DNA of 64,000 nucleotides from Porphyromonadaceae bacterium UBA7042 (GTDB lineage: Bacteria; Bacteroidota; Bacteroidia; Bacteroidales; Muribaculaceae), in NCBI GenBank assembly GCA_002494015.1, contig DLAR01000102.1:25226-89225 (forward strand), written 5' to 3'. Position numbers and translations under genes: made by a program. The notes under the pieces are model-generated. The model did not search any database and was not told the DNA's origin. It was given only the letters and a program-made list of their open reading frames with translations. The first letter of the stretch is position 1. Every line of letters starts with the position of its first letter. Shown one piece after another: positions 9,041 to 17,143 of the stretch.

Positions 9041-9964
9041 TTAAAACACCTTGATTGCGGGGATATACCGTTTGGGCTGCCGTTTCAGGTCGATAAGGAT
9101 GCTGTCGAGATGGGCTGCGGTGTTGTTGAGGTTGTTGTAGAGGGCCGCGTCGTTGAGCAGCATGCCCAGTGACGAATTGGTCGAATTGAGCTGAGCAGTC
9201 GCGAGGTCGAGGTTGGCGGTAATCTCGTTGAGGTTGCGGAGGGTCGAGTCAATCGGGGCCGATTTGAGGTCCTCGGACAGCACGGCGAGCGCCGCTGAAA
9301 TCTGTTTCAGATTGGCCGACATCTCGCTGACATTGGCCATCGAGGTATTGACATTCCCGACAATGGCAGGGACGGCCCCCATCGCCTTGTCGAGCCGGGC
9401 GGTCGAGGATTCAAGGTTGGCCATGATGTTGTCAAGACGGCTTATTGATGACATCAGGGCCGGATTGGCGGCAATATTGTTGGCGGCAATCAGCAACGAG
9501 TCGATGCGCGGGGCAATCTGCATGATTGTCGGCATCAGCTCGCCCGAGACAGCGTCCATCAGGCCGGCTTGGTTCTCCCCTATCAGTTTGTCGCCCACGG
9601 CATGCGTTTCACCCGCGGCTGCCATTTTCAATTCGATAGTCGCGGTGCCCAGCATGTCGGTCACGATGACGGCCTTGGTCCCGACAGGTACTTTCAGGTT
9701 CTTGTCAAGGCTGAGTTCAACGCTGATGTGCCCGGGATTGTTATATTCATACTGTATCTCCCTGACGACACCCACCTTGAAACCGTTGACGGTCACAGGG
9801 GCCGACTGGGCGAGTCCGGCGACATTGGTATAGGACACATAATAGTAGTTGGCGGCCTTGAACACGTTGATTCCCTTCAGATAGTCGATTCCGAAAAACA
9901 GGACAAGGAGCGACACGATGACTGTCAGGCCGATAATAGTTTCTTTGGTAAAAATCTTTTTCAT
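9041..9964 (-). CDS. MlaD family (MCE domain) lipid-transport protein
   Basis: This 307-residue protein has an N-terminal membrane anchor (residues 10-27). An MCE domain follows at roughly 38-115 (YYYVSYTNVAGLAQSAPVTVNGFKVGVV, then VTDMLGTATIEL). The rest is a long helical region with repeated Asn, Ser and Leu heptads. MCE proteins form hexameric periplasmic conduits for lipids between the inner and outer membranes. The gene follows the amidase gene on the same strand with a 16-nt gap, an order common in Bacteroidota. No MlaE or MlaF gene lies in the window. The start at 9964 is supported by the anchor position. Confidence 0.9.
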   Translation of the reverse strand: MKKIFTKETIIGLTVIVSLLVLFFGIDYLKGINVFKAANYYYVSYTNVAGLAQSAPVTVNGFKVGVVREIQYEYNNPGHISVELSLDKNLKVPVGTKAVIVTDMLGTATIELKMAAAGETHAVGDKLIGENQAGLMDAVSGELMPTIMQIAPRIDSLLIAANNIAANPALMSSISRLDNIMANLESSTARLDKAMGAVPAIVGNVNTSMANVSEMSANLKQISAALAVLSEDLKSAPIDSTLRNLNEITANLDLATAQLNSTNSSLGMLLNDAALYNNLNNTAAHLDSILIDLKRQPKRYIPAIKVF

Positions 9965-9980
9965 CTTCTTTTATGCTGAA

Positions 9981-11099
9981 TTACTTGATGCGCTTCCCGT
10001 CACGCGTCTTGATAATAAACGCTTGAGGAAACGACTTTTTCACCTTTTTCAATATTTTTTGCGCCTCGGCCATCGAGGTGGTCGAGCCGTGGGTGTACTT
10101 GACGAGGCCGCCGTCGCGGTAACTTTCGACCGGCGAGAGACCTTTCAGCCGCTTGTCACCCCGGCGCAGCTCTGAATCGGATGTCAGGAACTGCACCTTG
10201 TAGACAATCTTCCCCTGCGCGGCAGCCGGCGCGGAAGTCTCTGCCTCCGCATCCTCGTTGTCTCCCGCGTCATTTGCCACGACCGGCGACTGGGCGGCTA
10301 TTGTTGTCTTGCCGTTGCTGCCGCGGTATTTCTTGATGCCGTTGAAAATCGAGCGCGCGAGTTTGTCCTGCCCCGATGCCGAGGACATGAATTTTTCCTG
10401 TGTGGGATTGCAGATGAAATCCAGCTCGACAAGTATGGCGGGCATACCGGTCTTTACAAGCACCCAAAACGGGGCCTGTTTAACGCCGAGGTTGCGACGG
10501 CCTGCCGTGGCGACAAACTCGTTCTGTACCGCCTGTGCAAGGTTTATGCTCTGGTCGAGGTTGTTGTGCTGCATCATCTCAAACATTATATAGCTCTCGG
10601 CCGACGAGGGGTCAAATCCCTGATAGGTCGTCGAGTAATCCGATTCGAGCTTCATAACCCCGTTTTCGCGCATGGCCACTTCGAGATTGGCGTTGCTGCG
10701 GCTCAGACCGAGGGTATAGACAGCCGCGCCGTTGATTGTCTTGCGCTTTGGCGACTTCTTGTCGATCGAGTTGGCATGGATGGAGATAAACAGGTCGGCC
10801 TTGGCCTTGTTGGCGATGTCGCAACGCCCCTGAAGGGTGACAAACCGGTCGTCGTCACGGGTCATGACCACCTTTACATCCTTCATCTCCTTGTTCAGCA
10901 GTTTGCGCAGTTTCAACCCGACGGCGAGATTGACTGTTTTTTCATTGGTTTTGTCACCGAGCGCGCCGGCATCCTTCCCTCCGTGACCGGGGTCAATCAC
11001 GACCACAAAGTCACGGGCCTGAACAGTCGGCACAGTCATGGCGACCATGAAGACAGCAACCGTGACAAGACGCAATATGTAGGTTCGCAAAGTGTCCAT
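9981..11099 (-). CDS. N-acetylmuramoyl-L-alanine amidase (AmiC-like) with SPOR-like tail
   Basis: This 372-residue exported protein has a signal peptide (residues 1-28) and an Amidase_3 domain. Zinc ligand motifs are visible: VIDPGHGG (His), the downstream EKTVNL Glu region, and ISIHANS (His). The general-base region is AILVELDFICN. The C-terminal 75 residues (YKVQFLTSDSELR to AFIIKTRDGKRIK) resemble a SPOR-type peptidoglycan-binding domain that targets division sites. It cleaves the amide between MurNAc and the stem peptide in the periplasm. A minus-strand -7 box TACCTTTG at 11117-11124 is the likely promoter. Confidence 0.93.
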   Translation of the reverse strand: MDTLRTYILRLVTVAVFMVAMTVPTVQARDFVVVIDPGHGGKDAGALGDKTNEKTVNLAVGLKLRKLLNKEMKDVKVVMTRDDDRFVTLQGRCDIANKAKADLFISIHANSIDKKSPKRKTINGAAVYTLGLSRSNANLEVAMRENGVMKLESDYSTTYQGFDPSSAESYIMFEMMQHNNLDQSINLAQAVQNEFVATAGRRNLGVKQAPFWVLVKTGMPAILVELDFICNPTQEKFMSSASGQDKLARSIFNGIKKYRGSNGKTTIAAQSPVVANDAGDNEDAEAETSAPAAAQGKIVYKVQFLTSDSELRRGDKRLKGLSPVESYRDGGLVKYTHGSTTSMAEAQKILKKVKKSFPQAFIIKTRDGKRIK

Positions 11100-11116
11100 A
11101 ACCTCAAATTATCACG

Positions 11117-11124
11117 CAAAGGTA
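11117..11124 (-). promoter_or_regulatory. -7 element of the amidase-MlaD unit
   Basis: The minus strand reads TACCTTTG, followed by GC, 18 nt before the amidase ATG at 11099. The -33 box is unclear. Confidence 0.5.
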
Positions 11125-11218
11125 GTAAAAGATGACCTAATTTGGGACAGTTTCACTATATTTTTATTCCCAATTGCGAAATTATGTCTAATTTTGGCCA
11201 ATGAAGTGAGATTGAAAA

Positions 11219-12166
11219 ATGAAACAAATAACTATAATATCGATACTGGCCGCGCTGATGTGGTCATGCAGCAGCGACAACGCCGGTTATGAGCCTGTCA
11301 GGATTCACCGCCTCGACCGCGCGCTCGCGTCGGGCCGTGTCGAGACAGTCGATTCCATGCGCGATGCCGCCGAGGCTCTTTTTGCCGTCACCGGGCGCGG
11401 GGTGGTCAACGGGGAAACAGTAGCAGAATATGCCGCCGACCGCGCCACGACATTCTATATGCCAGACATCGAGCAACGACTCCCTTCGCTCGACTCGGTT
11501 GAAAATGCTCTCGGGCGCATATATTCCCTGTTTGCCGAAAAGCTCTCCGAGGCCCCGCGATATGAAATCTACGGCACAGTCCTCCCCTACAACCAGTCGC
11601 TGTTTTTCAAAGACTCCATGCTTTTCATCGGCCTGAACCATTATCTCGGGCCCGATTATGAGCCTTACGGGCACTTCCCCGGGTTCATCCGCCGCGACAA
11701 GCGGGCCGAGCGTCTCCCCGTCGATGTCGCCGAGGCTGCCGTGAAGGTAGGATACCCGTTTTCGCCCGATACGGCCTATCCTACCGTGCTCAACCGCCTC
11801 CTCTATGAGGGCGCGGTGGTCGAGGCGGTCATGCAGGCCGCAGGTGTCGACGAGGCCGCCGCACTCGGCTACCCACGCGACGAATGGCAGTGGATGACCG
11901 CCAACGAGCGGCAGGCATGGGACGCGCTGATTACCCGCAGCCTCCTTTACAGCACCGACCCGGCCATCGCGCGGTCGCTAACCGCTCCCGCCCCACACAC
12001 GACATTGCTCAACCCCGAAAGCCCCGGCCGCGCCGGACGGTTCACCGGATACAGGATTGTCGCGGCCTACCTCCGCGCCAACCCCTCGGCGACACTCGCC
12101 GACATCCTCTCGCCCGGTTTCTACATGAACCCCGACGCGCTACAAAAATCAAGCTATCGGCCTTAA
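11219..12166 (+). CDS. GldB-like lipoprotein
   Basis: This 315-residue lipoprotein has a lipobox-like end to the signal peptide (LMWSCSS, Cys 17). The centre matches the GldB family of gliding-motility-associated lipoproteins: FIGLNHYLGPDYEPYGHFPGF followed by DVAEAAVKVGYPF, then a helical metzincin-like core. GldB homologues also occur in non-gliding Bacteroidota and the molecular role is not settled. The presence of sprA and porV further right means a type IX secretion link is possible. It is divergently oriented to the amidase gene. A candidate -7 TAATTTTG lies about 20 nt upstream of the ATG. Confidence 0.85.
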   Translation: MKQITIISILAALMWSCSSDNAGYEPVRIHRLDRALASGRVETVDSMRDAAEALFAVTGRGVVNGETVAEYAADRATTFYMPDIEQRLPSLDSVENALGRIYSLFAEKLSEAPRYEIYGTVLPYNQSLFFKDSMLFIGLNHYLGPDYEPYGHFPGFIRRDKRAERLPVDVAEAAVKVGYPFSPDTAYPTVLNRLLYEGAVVEAVMQAAGVDEAAALGYPRDEWQWMTANERQAWDALITRSLLYSTDPAIARSLTAPAPHTTLLNPESPGRAGRFTGYRIVAAYLRANPSATLADILSPGFYMNPDALQKSSYRP

Positions 12167-12213
12167 AAATATGTTATACAACATACAAATAACAAATTTT
12201 AACCAAGCCGTTA

Positions 12214-12236
12214 AAACCCGCTGTAGGAGCGGGTTT
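12214..12236 (+). terminator. Hairpin terminator after the GldB-like gene
   Basis: AAACCCGCT (12214-12222) pairs perfectly with AGCGGGTTT (12228-12236) around a 5-nt loop. It ends in a TTT but has no long T-tract. Confidence 0.6.
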
Positions 12237-12280
12237 CAAGAGTCAACAAACAGCTAACAGGGTGATAGTGAGACCCATAT

Positions 12281-12312
12281 TTTGGCCGTTTGCCAAAACT
12301 TTTGTACCTTTG
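12281..12312 (+). promoter_or_regulatory. Sigma-ABfr promoter with structured leader
   Basis: TTTG at 12281-12284 and TACCTTTG at 12305-12312 are 20 bp apart. Transcription should begin near 12319, leaving a 130-nt leader before the gene at 12452. Confidence 0.75.
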
Positions 12313-12326
12313 CAGCGTAATAACAA

Positions 12327-12422
12327 ATGATGGAGACTTGTAGAGACAAGTTTCTCGCCGAAAATCGGCAAGGTTTCAGTCAGGGTATCGAGGCGGTGCA
12401 CAACCCCTCCCACGCCTGCTAA
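12327..12422 (+). CDS. Possible 31-aa leader ORF
   Basis: An ATG about 8 nt after the predicted transcription start opens a 31-codon frame beginning MMETCRDKFLAENRQGFS and ending in NPSHAC with TAA at 12420-12422. It ends 29 nt before the thioredoxin-fold gene. Two small hairpins (ACTTGTAGAGACAAGT, and GCCGA paired with TCGGC) lie inside it. It could be a real micropeptide, a regulatory leader peptide, or chance. There is no homology that I recognise. Confidence 0.3.
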   Translation: MMETCRDKFLAENRQGFSQGIEAVHNPSHAC

Positions 12423-12451
12423 ACCTCAAGTCAAATATAAATTATGTTTTA

Positions 12452-12940
12452 ATGAAGAAACCAATGTCTATCATTGCGATCTTCGCCGTTCTTCTTCTTT
12501 CAGTATCGGCTCGTACCGAGCGTGCCGTTCAAGCCGCCGAAGGCTTCACCGCCCCGCAATTTGAAATCAACAGCGATTCATCATCTGTTTCGCTGGCCGG
12601 TCTGAAAGGGCGTTACGTCCTGCTCAACTTCTGGGACTCTACCGACGCCGTGTCGCGTATCGCGACTGCCGACTACGACGCTTTTGCCCGAAGCCTCGGC
12701 AATGAAGAACGATTTTGTCTCTTGTCGGTCAACCTCGACCGTAGCGAGCGCCTCTTTCGTGAGATAGTGCGTAGAGACAATCTTAGCGCGGAATCGCAGA
12801 TGCACCTCAGCCCGACGGAGGCCGCAAAAATCATCACCGACTACCGTCTCGCCCGAGGCAATTGCTCTTTCTTAATCAATCCCGAGGGGAAAATCGTTGC
12901 CGTAAACCCCGATGCAGCTTCTCTCGCGGAACTTATCTGA
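12452..12940 (+). CDS. Exported thioredoxin-fold protein lacking CxxC
   Basis: This 162-residue protein has a signal peptide (residues 1-20) and a TlpA/AhpC-like fold: FTAPQFEIN, the strand RYVLLNFWDSTDA, a central helix, and a C-terminal strand with SFLINPEGKIVAVNP. At the position of the redox CxxC after the NFW motif the sequence is DSTDA, so there is no active-site cysteine and disulfide exchange is not expected. It probably works as a binding or scaffold protein in the periplasm. It stands alone between its own promoter (12281-12312) and a strong terminator (12992-13036). Confidence 0.8.
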   Translation: MKKPMSIIAIFAVLLLSVSARTERAVQAAEGFTAPQFEINSDSSSVSLAGLKGRYVLLNFWDSTDAVSRIATADYDAFARSLGNEERFCLLSVNLDRSERLFREIVRRDNLSAESQMHLSPTEAAKIITDYRLARGNCSFLINPEGKIVAVNPDAASLAELI

Positions 12941-12991
12941 GAAACTACCTAAACGTGAATTAGCAATCAATTATCACGTCGTATCAAAAAC

Positions 12992-13036
12992 CTCCCGCCG
13001 CCCGGTCTTCACCGACCGCCCGACGGGAGTTTTTTA
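12992..13036 (+). terminator. Strong intrinsic terminator
   Basis: A GC-rich stem (CTCCCG at 12992 pairing with CGGGAG ending at 13029, with CGGTC paired to GACCG inside) is followed by TTTTTTATT. This is the textbook rho-independent form. Confidence 0.9.
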
Positions 13037-13102
13037 TTACCATGTTAGAACATGGATTGAAAAAAGCGACATTATCACATTACACCCGCCTTTTTCAAGC
13101 AT

Positions 13103-13110
13103 TACCTTTG
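13103..13110 (+). promoter_or_regulatory. -7 element for the orphan ORF at 13130
   Basis: TACCTTTG at 13103-13110, followed by CGG, lies 20 nt before the ATG. No clear -33 TTG is present. Confidence 0.5.
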
Positions 13111-13129
13111 CGGAAAAAACAAAACAGCC

Positions 13130-13567
13130 ATGACAACGACAAAATCCACCCCCTACCTCGTCTCTGACCGCGCTTTCCGCATCATCCTGACCGAGGTCAT
13201 CGAGCATCTCACCATCGAAAGCGTCTCACCCGAGTGCTTTTACGCCGTCATCACCCTCGTAAAAACCTACCTGACAGAAGGCACCGTGTGCGACGAAACA
13301 CTCAGCAGCCTCCCCGCCTGCGGCTACACGGTATTTCTGACCTTCCGCGACATGATTGACAAGTCAATCCGCCGCGCCCGGTCGGCACGAGCCGCAGCCG
13401 CCCGCCGCAAGGAAAAGAAAACCGCCACTGCCCGCATAAACGACACCGGCCAAGACCGCCCGTTCCAACCCGACACATGGCCGCCTCAGTCAGCCGAAGA
13501 ACCCGGCCCGATGGTCAGAGACCTACAGGAGATTTTCTTCGGACACAGAGCGCGCCCGGTCATGTGA
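13130..13567 (+). CDS. Hypothetical protein, 145 aa, basic middle segment
   Basis: I do not recognise this protein. The first 85 residues look globular and mainly helical (SDRAFRIILTEVIEHLTIES, then CFYAVITLVKTYLTEG). A strongly basic Ala/Arg/Lys stretch follows (RRARSARAAAARRKEKK, about residues 85-101), then a proline-rich acidic tail. There is no signal peptide or membrane segment. The basic stretch might bind nucleic acid. It has its own -7 box and is convergent with the GH2 gene that ends at 13599. Confidence 0.65.
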   Translation: MTTTKSTPYLVSDRAFRIILTEVIEHLTIESVSPECFYAVITLVKTYLTEGTVCDETLSSLPACGYTVFLTFRDMIDKSIRRARSARAAAARRKEKKTATARINDTGQDRPFQPDTWPPQSAEEPGPMVRDLQEIFFGHRARPVM

Positions 13568-13598
13568 CCCTCTGACGTCAGAACCTCAAAGACACCGG

Positions 13599-15929
13599 CT
13601 ATTTCGCCTTAATCGCAACACTTGATTTCTTTAGGCCGGGAGCGCGGGCTGTGAGGGTGATTGTGCCGGGACGGGTGGATGACTTGACAACGGCAAGCGC
13701 GCGCCCTTTCCATGTGGTGCGCGAGGTGTCGCAATAGCTCGCAGTATCCTTGAGATTGGCGCTCCCGGTAGCTATTACCGCGCCCGGGCCCGAGATAGAG
13801 AAGTCAATCGCAGTATCGGCATCGGGCACAACGTTGCCGTCACGGTCAAGCAGCTCGGCCACGACATAGACAAGGTCCTGATTATTTGAGGCGACCGCCC
13901 GGCGGTCGGCAGTCAGGCGGATAGCGACAGGCTTACCGGCAGTATTGACAACCGCCTCCTCCCCTATGCGGCGCCCGTCGGCATCAAGAGCCACGGCGCG
14001 CAACTGACCGGGTGAGTAGGCAACAGGGAAGACTGCCCGATAGCCGTTGTCACGCGACATCGCAGCGGTTCCCACTTCCTTTCCGTTGAGATAGAGAGCC
14101 ACGCGGGGATGACGCGACACGACCTCGACATCAACCGTTTTCCCTTCCATTCCGGGCCAGTTCCATGATTCCCATGTCGGGTACACGCCCCACATTGTCT
14201 CGCGGATTTCGCCATAATAGCCGTCGGGCTCGCGCACGGCGAGATGGATTGACGGAACCGAGTCATAGAGTGCCTGACGGTAATAAGATATCGGCTTGCG
14301 CCAGCCGGTGAGGTCGATGTCGCCGCAATAGGCACCGTGCCAAGGCCACTGGTCGCGGTGGAAATGCTCGCCCTCGCTGTCTCCTTTGTAATAAAACCGC
14401 CCTATGCCCGACTCGCCGAGATAGTCGATGCCAGTCCACACGAAATCACCGATTATATAGGGATGATCGGCAACCATCTTGTAATTGGAGAACGCGTCCC
14501 GGGGGTAACTCTCGGTCTGCCACATAACACGCGACGGCACTCGCTCGTGATCTGACTCGGCTTTGTGTATCATGTAGTTGTATCCCACGATTTCATGCTG
14601 TGCGGCGAGCGGGTCATAAATCTCCCAGTCGCTATCCCATGATGCGAGAGCCGACGTTACAGGACGAGTCGGGTCAATCGAGCGGCACAGGTCGCCAAGC
14701 TTGCGGGCCGTGGTGACAACCTCGATTTTCTTGCGCTCGATGACCTCGTTGCCGATACTCCAGCACATAATCGACGGATGGTTGCGGTCACGCAGAACCA
14801 TCGCCTCGACATCGCGCTGCCACCATGCGTCAAAATCCTTGGAATAATCGTGAGGGGTCTTCATGTCACGCCACCCGTCAAAAATCTCGTCAATCACAAT
14901 CAGTCCCTGACGGTCACACTCGTCAAGAAATGCAGGCGACGGAGGATTGTGGCTCGTGCGCACGGCATTGAATCCGGCCTCTTTCATCAGTCTGACCTTC
15001 CGGGCCTCGGCATCGTCATAGCTCCGCGCCCCGAGGATGCCGTTGTCATGATGGACACAGCCACCGTTCAGAACTATCGGGCGCCCGTTGAGCATCAGTC
15101 CTTTTTCGGCCGAATATTCAAACTTGCGCACACCGAAAGTCTCAGTCGCCGCGTCAAGCACTTTCCCGTCCTTGCCGACAATCTCGATTTCGGCCTGATA
15201 GAGCGACGGCGACTCGGGACTCCACAAAGCGGGGCCGGCAATCGGCACTGACACGGAAAACACCCCGTCATCGCCCACCGTCACCGGCCGCGACGCGACT
15301 GTTTTCCCGTCGCTGACAATCGCCACAACGGCTGTTGCCCCCATGCCGTTCCTGACAACGCCGCGCACCGTCACATCAGCCGACAACGGACTGACATCAG
15401 CCGTAGTGACTGCAACGCTCCACGGCTCGACAAATGTCTTGCCCGAACTCAGCAACCACACATGACGGTAGATGCCCGAGCCGGAATACCACCGGCAATT
15501 TTTCTGCTGCGAGTTGTCAACGGTGATTTCGACAAGGTTCTCCCCCTCTTTCAACGCCGGGGTGATGTCATAGATCATCGACGAGTAGCCATAGGGGCGG
15601 AAACCGATGGTATTACCGTTGACAATGAGGGTCGAGTTCATGTAGGCACCCTCGATGTAAAGGCTATGATTCTTGGAGAGGTCGGCGGCTGTCATGTCGA
15701 GCATCTTGCGGTATGCCCCCTTGCCGGTGCGCAGATAGCCGCCGTCGTTTCCGGCGGGCGCAACGCTGTCAAAGTCAAATGTCACGCTCCAGTCATGCGG
15801 GAGGTCCACGCGTTCCCATCGGTCTGAACCGTCAAGCGAGAACTGCCAGCCGTCATCAATGAGCTGACGCTCCACGGCGGTCACCGTCAGTGGCAGCAAT
15901 AATGCCGCCTGCAAAAGTATCTTTTTCAT
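13599..15929 (-). CDS. Glycoside hydrolase family 2 (beta-galactosidase-like)
   Basis: This exported enzyme of 776 residues has a signal peptide (MKKILLQAALLLPLTVTA), a sugar-binding jelly roll, an Ig-like domain and a TIM-barrel catalytic domain. The acid/base is in SIMCWSIGNEV and the probable nucleophile in WQTESYPRD. The family block RTSHNPPSPAFLDECDRQG is present. Two more beta domains follow, with a big-2/DUF4982-like tail. The ATG at 15929 is chosen over the TTG at 15935. It lies 2 nt after the stop of the GH43 gene and is thus coupled to it. The substrate may be galactosides or related plant or host glycans. Confidence 0.93.
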   Translation of the reverse strand: MKKILLQAALLLPLTVTAVERQLIDDGWQFSLDGSDRWERVDLPHDWSVTFDFDSVAPAGNDGGYLRTGKGAYRKMLDMTAADLSKNHSLYIEGAYMNSTLIVNGNTIGFRPYGYSSMIYDITPALKEGENLVEITVDNSQQKNCRWYSGSGIYRHVWLLSSGKTFVEPWSVAVTTADVSPLSADVTVRGVVRNGMGATAVVAIVSDGKTVASRPVTVGDDGVFSVSVPIAGPALWSPESPSLYQAEIEIVGKDGKVLDAATETFGVRKFEYSAEKGLMLNGRPIVLNGGCVHHDNGILGARSYDDAEARKVRLMKEAGFNAVRTSHNPPSPAFLDECDRQGLIVIDEIFDGWRDMKTPHDYSKDFDAWWQRDVEAMVLRDRNHPSIMCWSIGNEVIERKKIEVVTTARKLGDLCRSIDPTRPVTSALASWDSDWEIYDPLAAQHEIVGYNYMIHKAESDHERVPSRVMWQTESYPRDAFSNYKMVADHPYIIGDFVWTGIDYLGESGIGRFYYKGDSEGEHFHRDQWPWHGAYCGDIDLTGWRKPISYYRQALYDSVPSIHLAVREPDGYYGEIRETMWGVYPTWESWNWPGMEGKTVDVEVVSRHPRVALYLNGKEVGTAAMSRDNGYRAVFPVAYSPGQLRAVALDADGRRIGEEAVVNTAGKPVAIRLTADRRAVASNNQDLVYVVAELLDRDGNVVPDADTAIDFSISGPGAVIATGSANLKDTASYCDTSRTTWKGRALAVVKSSTRPGTITLTARAPGLKKSSVAIKAK

Positions 15930-15931
15930 GT

Positions 15932-16978
15932 TCAATTAGTGGGGGTTACGGGACGGATTGTACCGTCAGGGTTAAAACTAAGGCGGTCAATGCACACTTG
16001 GCGGTGGATGCCCGGAGCTTTGTCGCGGTCGATATAGTCTTTATTGATACGGTGATAAACGATGCGCCATTCATCGGTACCGGGAATATTGATTACCGAG
16101 TTATGGGCCGGACCGTAGATTTCCTTGCCGGGATTCTGACTGAGTATCACCGGCTCGTCGGCCACCTTTATCCTGCCGAGCGGCGAATCACCCGTCCCGT
16201 AGGCCACATGATAATTAGGCGAGCCGGTATCATCGACCGACCACATATAATAATACATTCCGTCGCGATAGAAAACATAAGGGGCCTCGCGGAAAGCATG
16301 AGTTTCAAGCGTCCCTCCTTCAGGAGTCATGACCGTGACAGTCTCGGGGTCAATAGAGACCAAGTCGCCGTTCAGCTCGGCGCCCGCCATGTAGCCGTTG
16401 CCCCAGTAGAGAAAATATTTCCCCGAAACAGGGTCACGGAACACATCCACGTCAATCTGCTGCCCTCGGCCAGTGGGAGAGTCAGCAACAATCGGCCTTC
16501 CCGAATCAATGAACGGCCCCGCCGGGTCATCGCTCACCGCCACCCCGATTTCTTTTCGGTCAGTCTTGGGATTGTGGCCGCTGTAATAGAAATAATACCG
16601 GTAGCCGTCACCCTCCTTGCGCTCGATAATGGCAGGGGCCCAAGCATTTCCGGTAGACCACGGCACCTGTTCCGACTTCAGGTCGAGAATGACACCCTCG
16701 TCGGTCCAGTTGACCAAATCGGTCGACGAGAACACGCTAAAATAATGACCGCCCCACCCCGGCACGCCGTCGGTGGTCGAGTAGATATAATACTTCCCCG
16801 TTTTTTCCGAAAAAAGAATCTCGGGATCGGCATGGAAATCAGGCAGAATCGGATTATGGCCGTTGGAAAGAGCCGAAAGCTCCATCTCAGCCGAAGCAGG
16901 AACAGTAACGGCACCGTCAGCCGCAGCACACACCCACAGCGACAGCACTGAAATAGTAGCTAAACTAAATATTCTCAT
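15932..16978 (-). CDS. Glycoside hydrolase family 43
   Basis: This 348-residue exported enzyme is a five-bladed propeller with the three GH43 acids in place: the base Asp in PDFHADPEI, the pKa-tuning Asp in QIDVDVF, and the acid Glu in FREAPYVF. GH43 enzymes remove arabinose, xylose or galactose side chains. The signal peptide is residues 1-20. Cotranscription with the GH2 gene just downstream suggests joint action on a branched glycan such as an arabinogalactan; this is inference. A minus-strand -7 box TATTTTTG lies at 17007-17014. No SusC/SusD or hybrid regulator is adjacent. Confidence 0.93.
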   Translation of the reverse strand: MRIFSLATISVLSLWVCAAADGAVTVPASAEMELSALSNGHNPILPDFHADPEILFSEKTGKYYIYSTTDGVPGWGGHYFSVFSSTDLVNWTDEGVILDLKSEQVPWSTGNAWAPAIIERKEGDGYRYYFYYSGHNPKTDRKEIGVAVSDDPAGPFIDSGRPIVADSPTGRGQQIDVDVFRDPVSGKYFLYWGNGYMAGAELNGDLVSIDPETVTVMTPEGGTLETHAFREAPYVFYRDGMYYYMWSVDDTGSPNYHVAYGTGDSPLGRIKVADEPVILSQNPGKEIYGPAHNSVINIPGTDEWRIVYHRINKDYIDRDKAPGIHRQVCIDRLSFNPDGTIRPVTPTN

Positions 16979-17006
16979 AACTGTATTTTTTCATGGTTTT
17001 CATCTG

Positions 17007-17014
17007 CAAAAATA
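17007..17014 (-). promoter_or_regulatory. -7 element of the GH43-GH2 unit
   Basis: The minus strand reads TATTTTTG followed by C, 29 nt before the GH43 ATG at 16978. The -33 box is not evident. Confidence 0.45.
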
Positions 17015-17143
17015 CAGAAAAATCCCGAAACACACCTCCTCTGAAAACTGAAGAAATGGGGATGGACGTTAAATTTTTTAATGCAGGTAAACTATTATGA
17101 CACGGAAATGTGTTATTTTTGTATTGTAATTATTGTATGTGTG

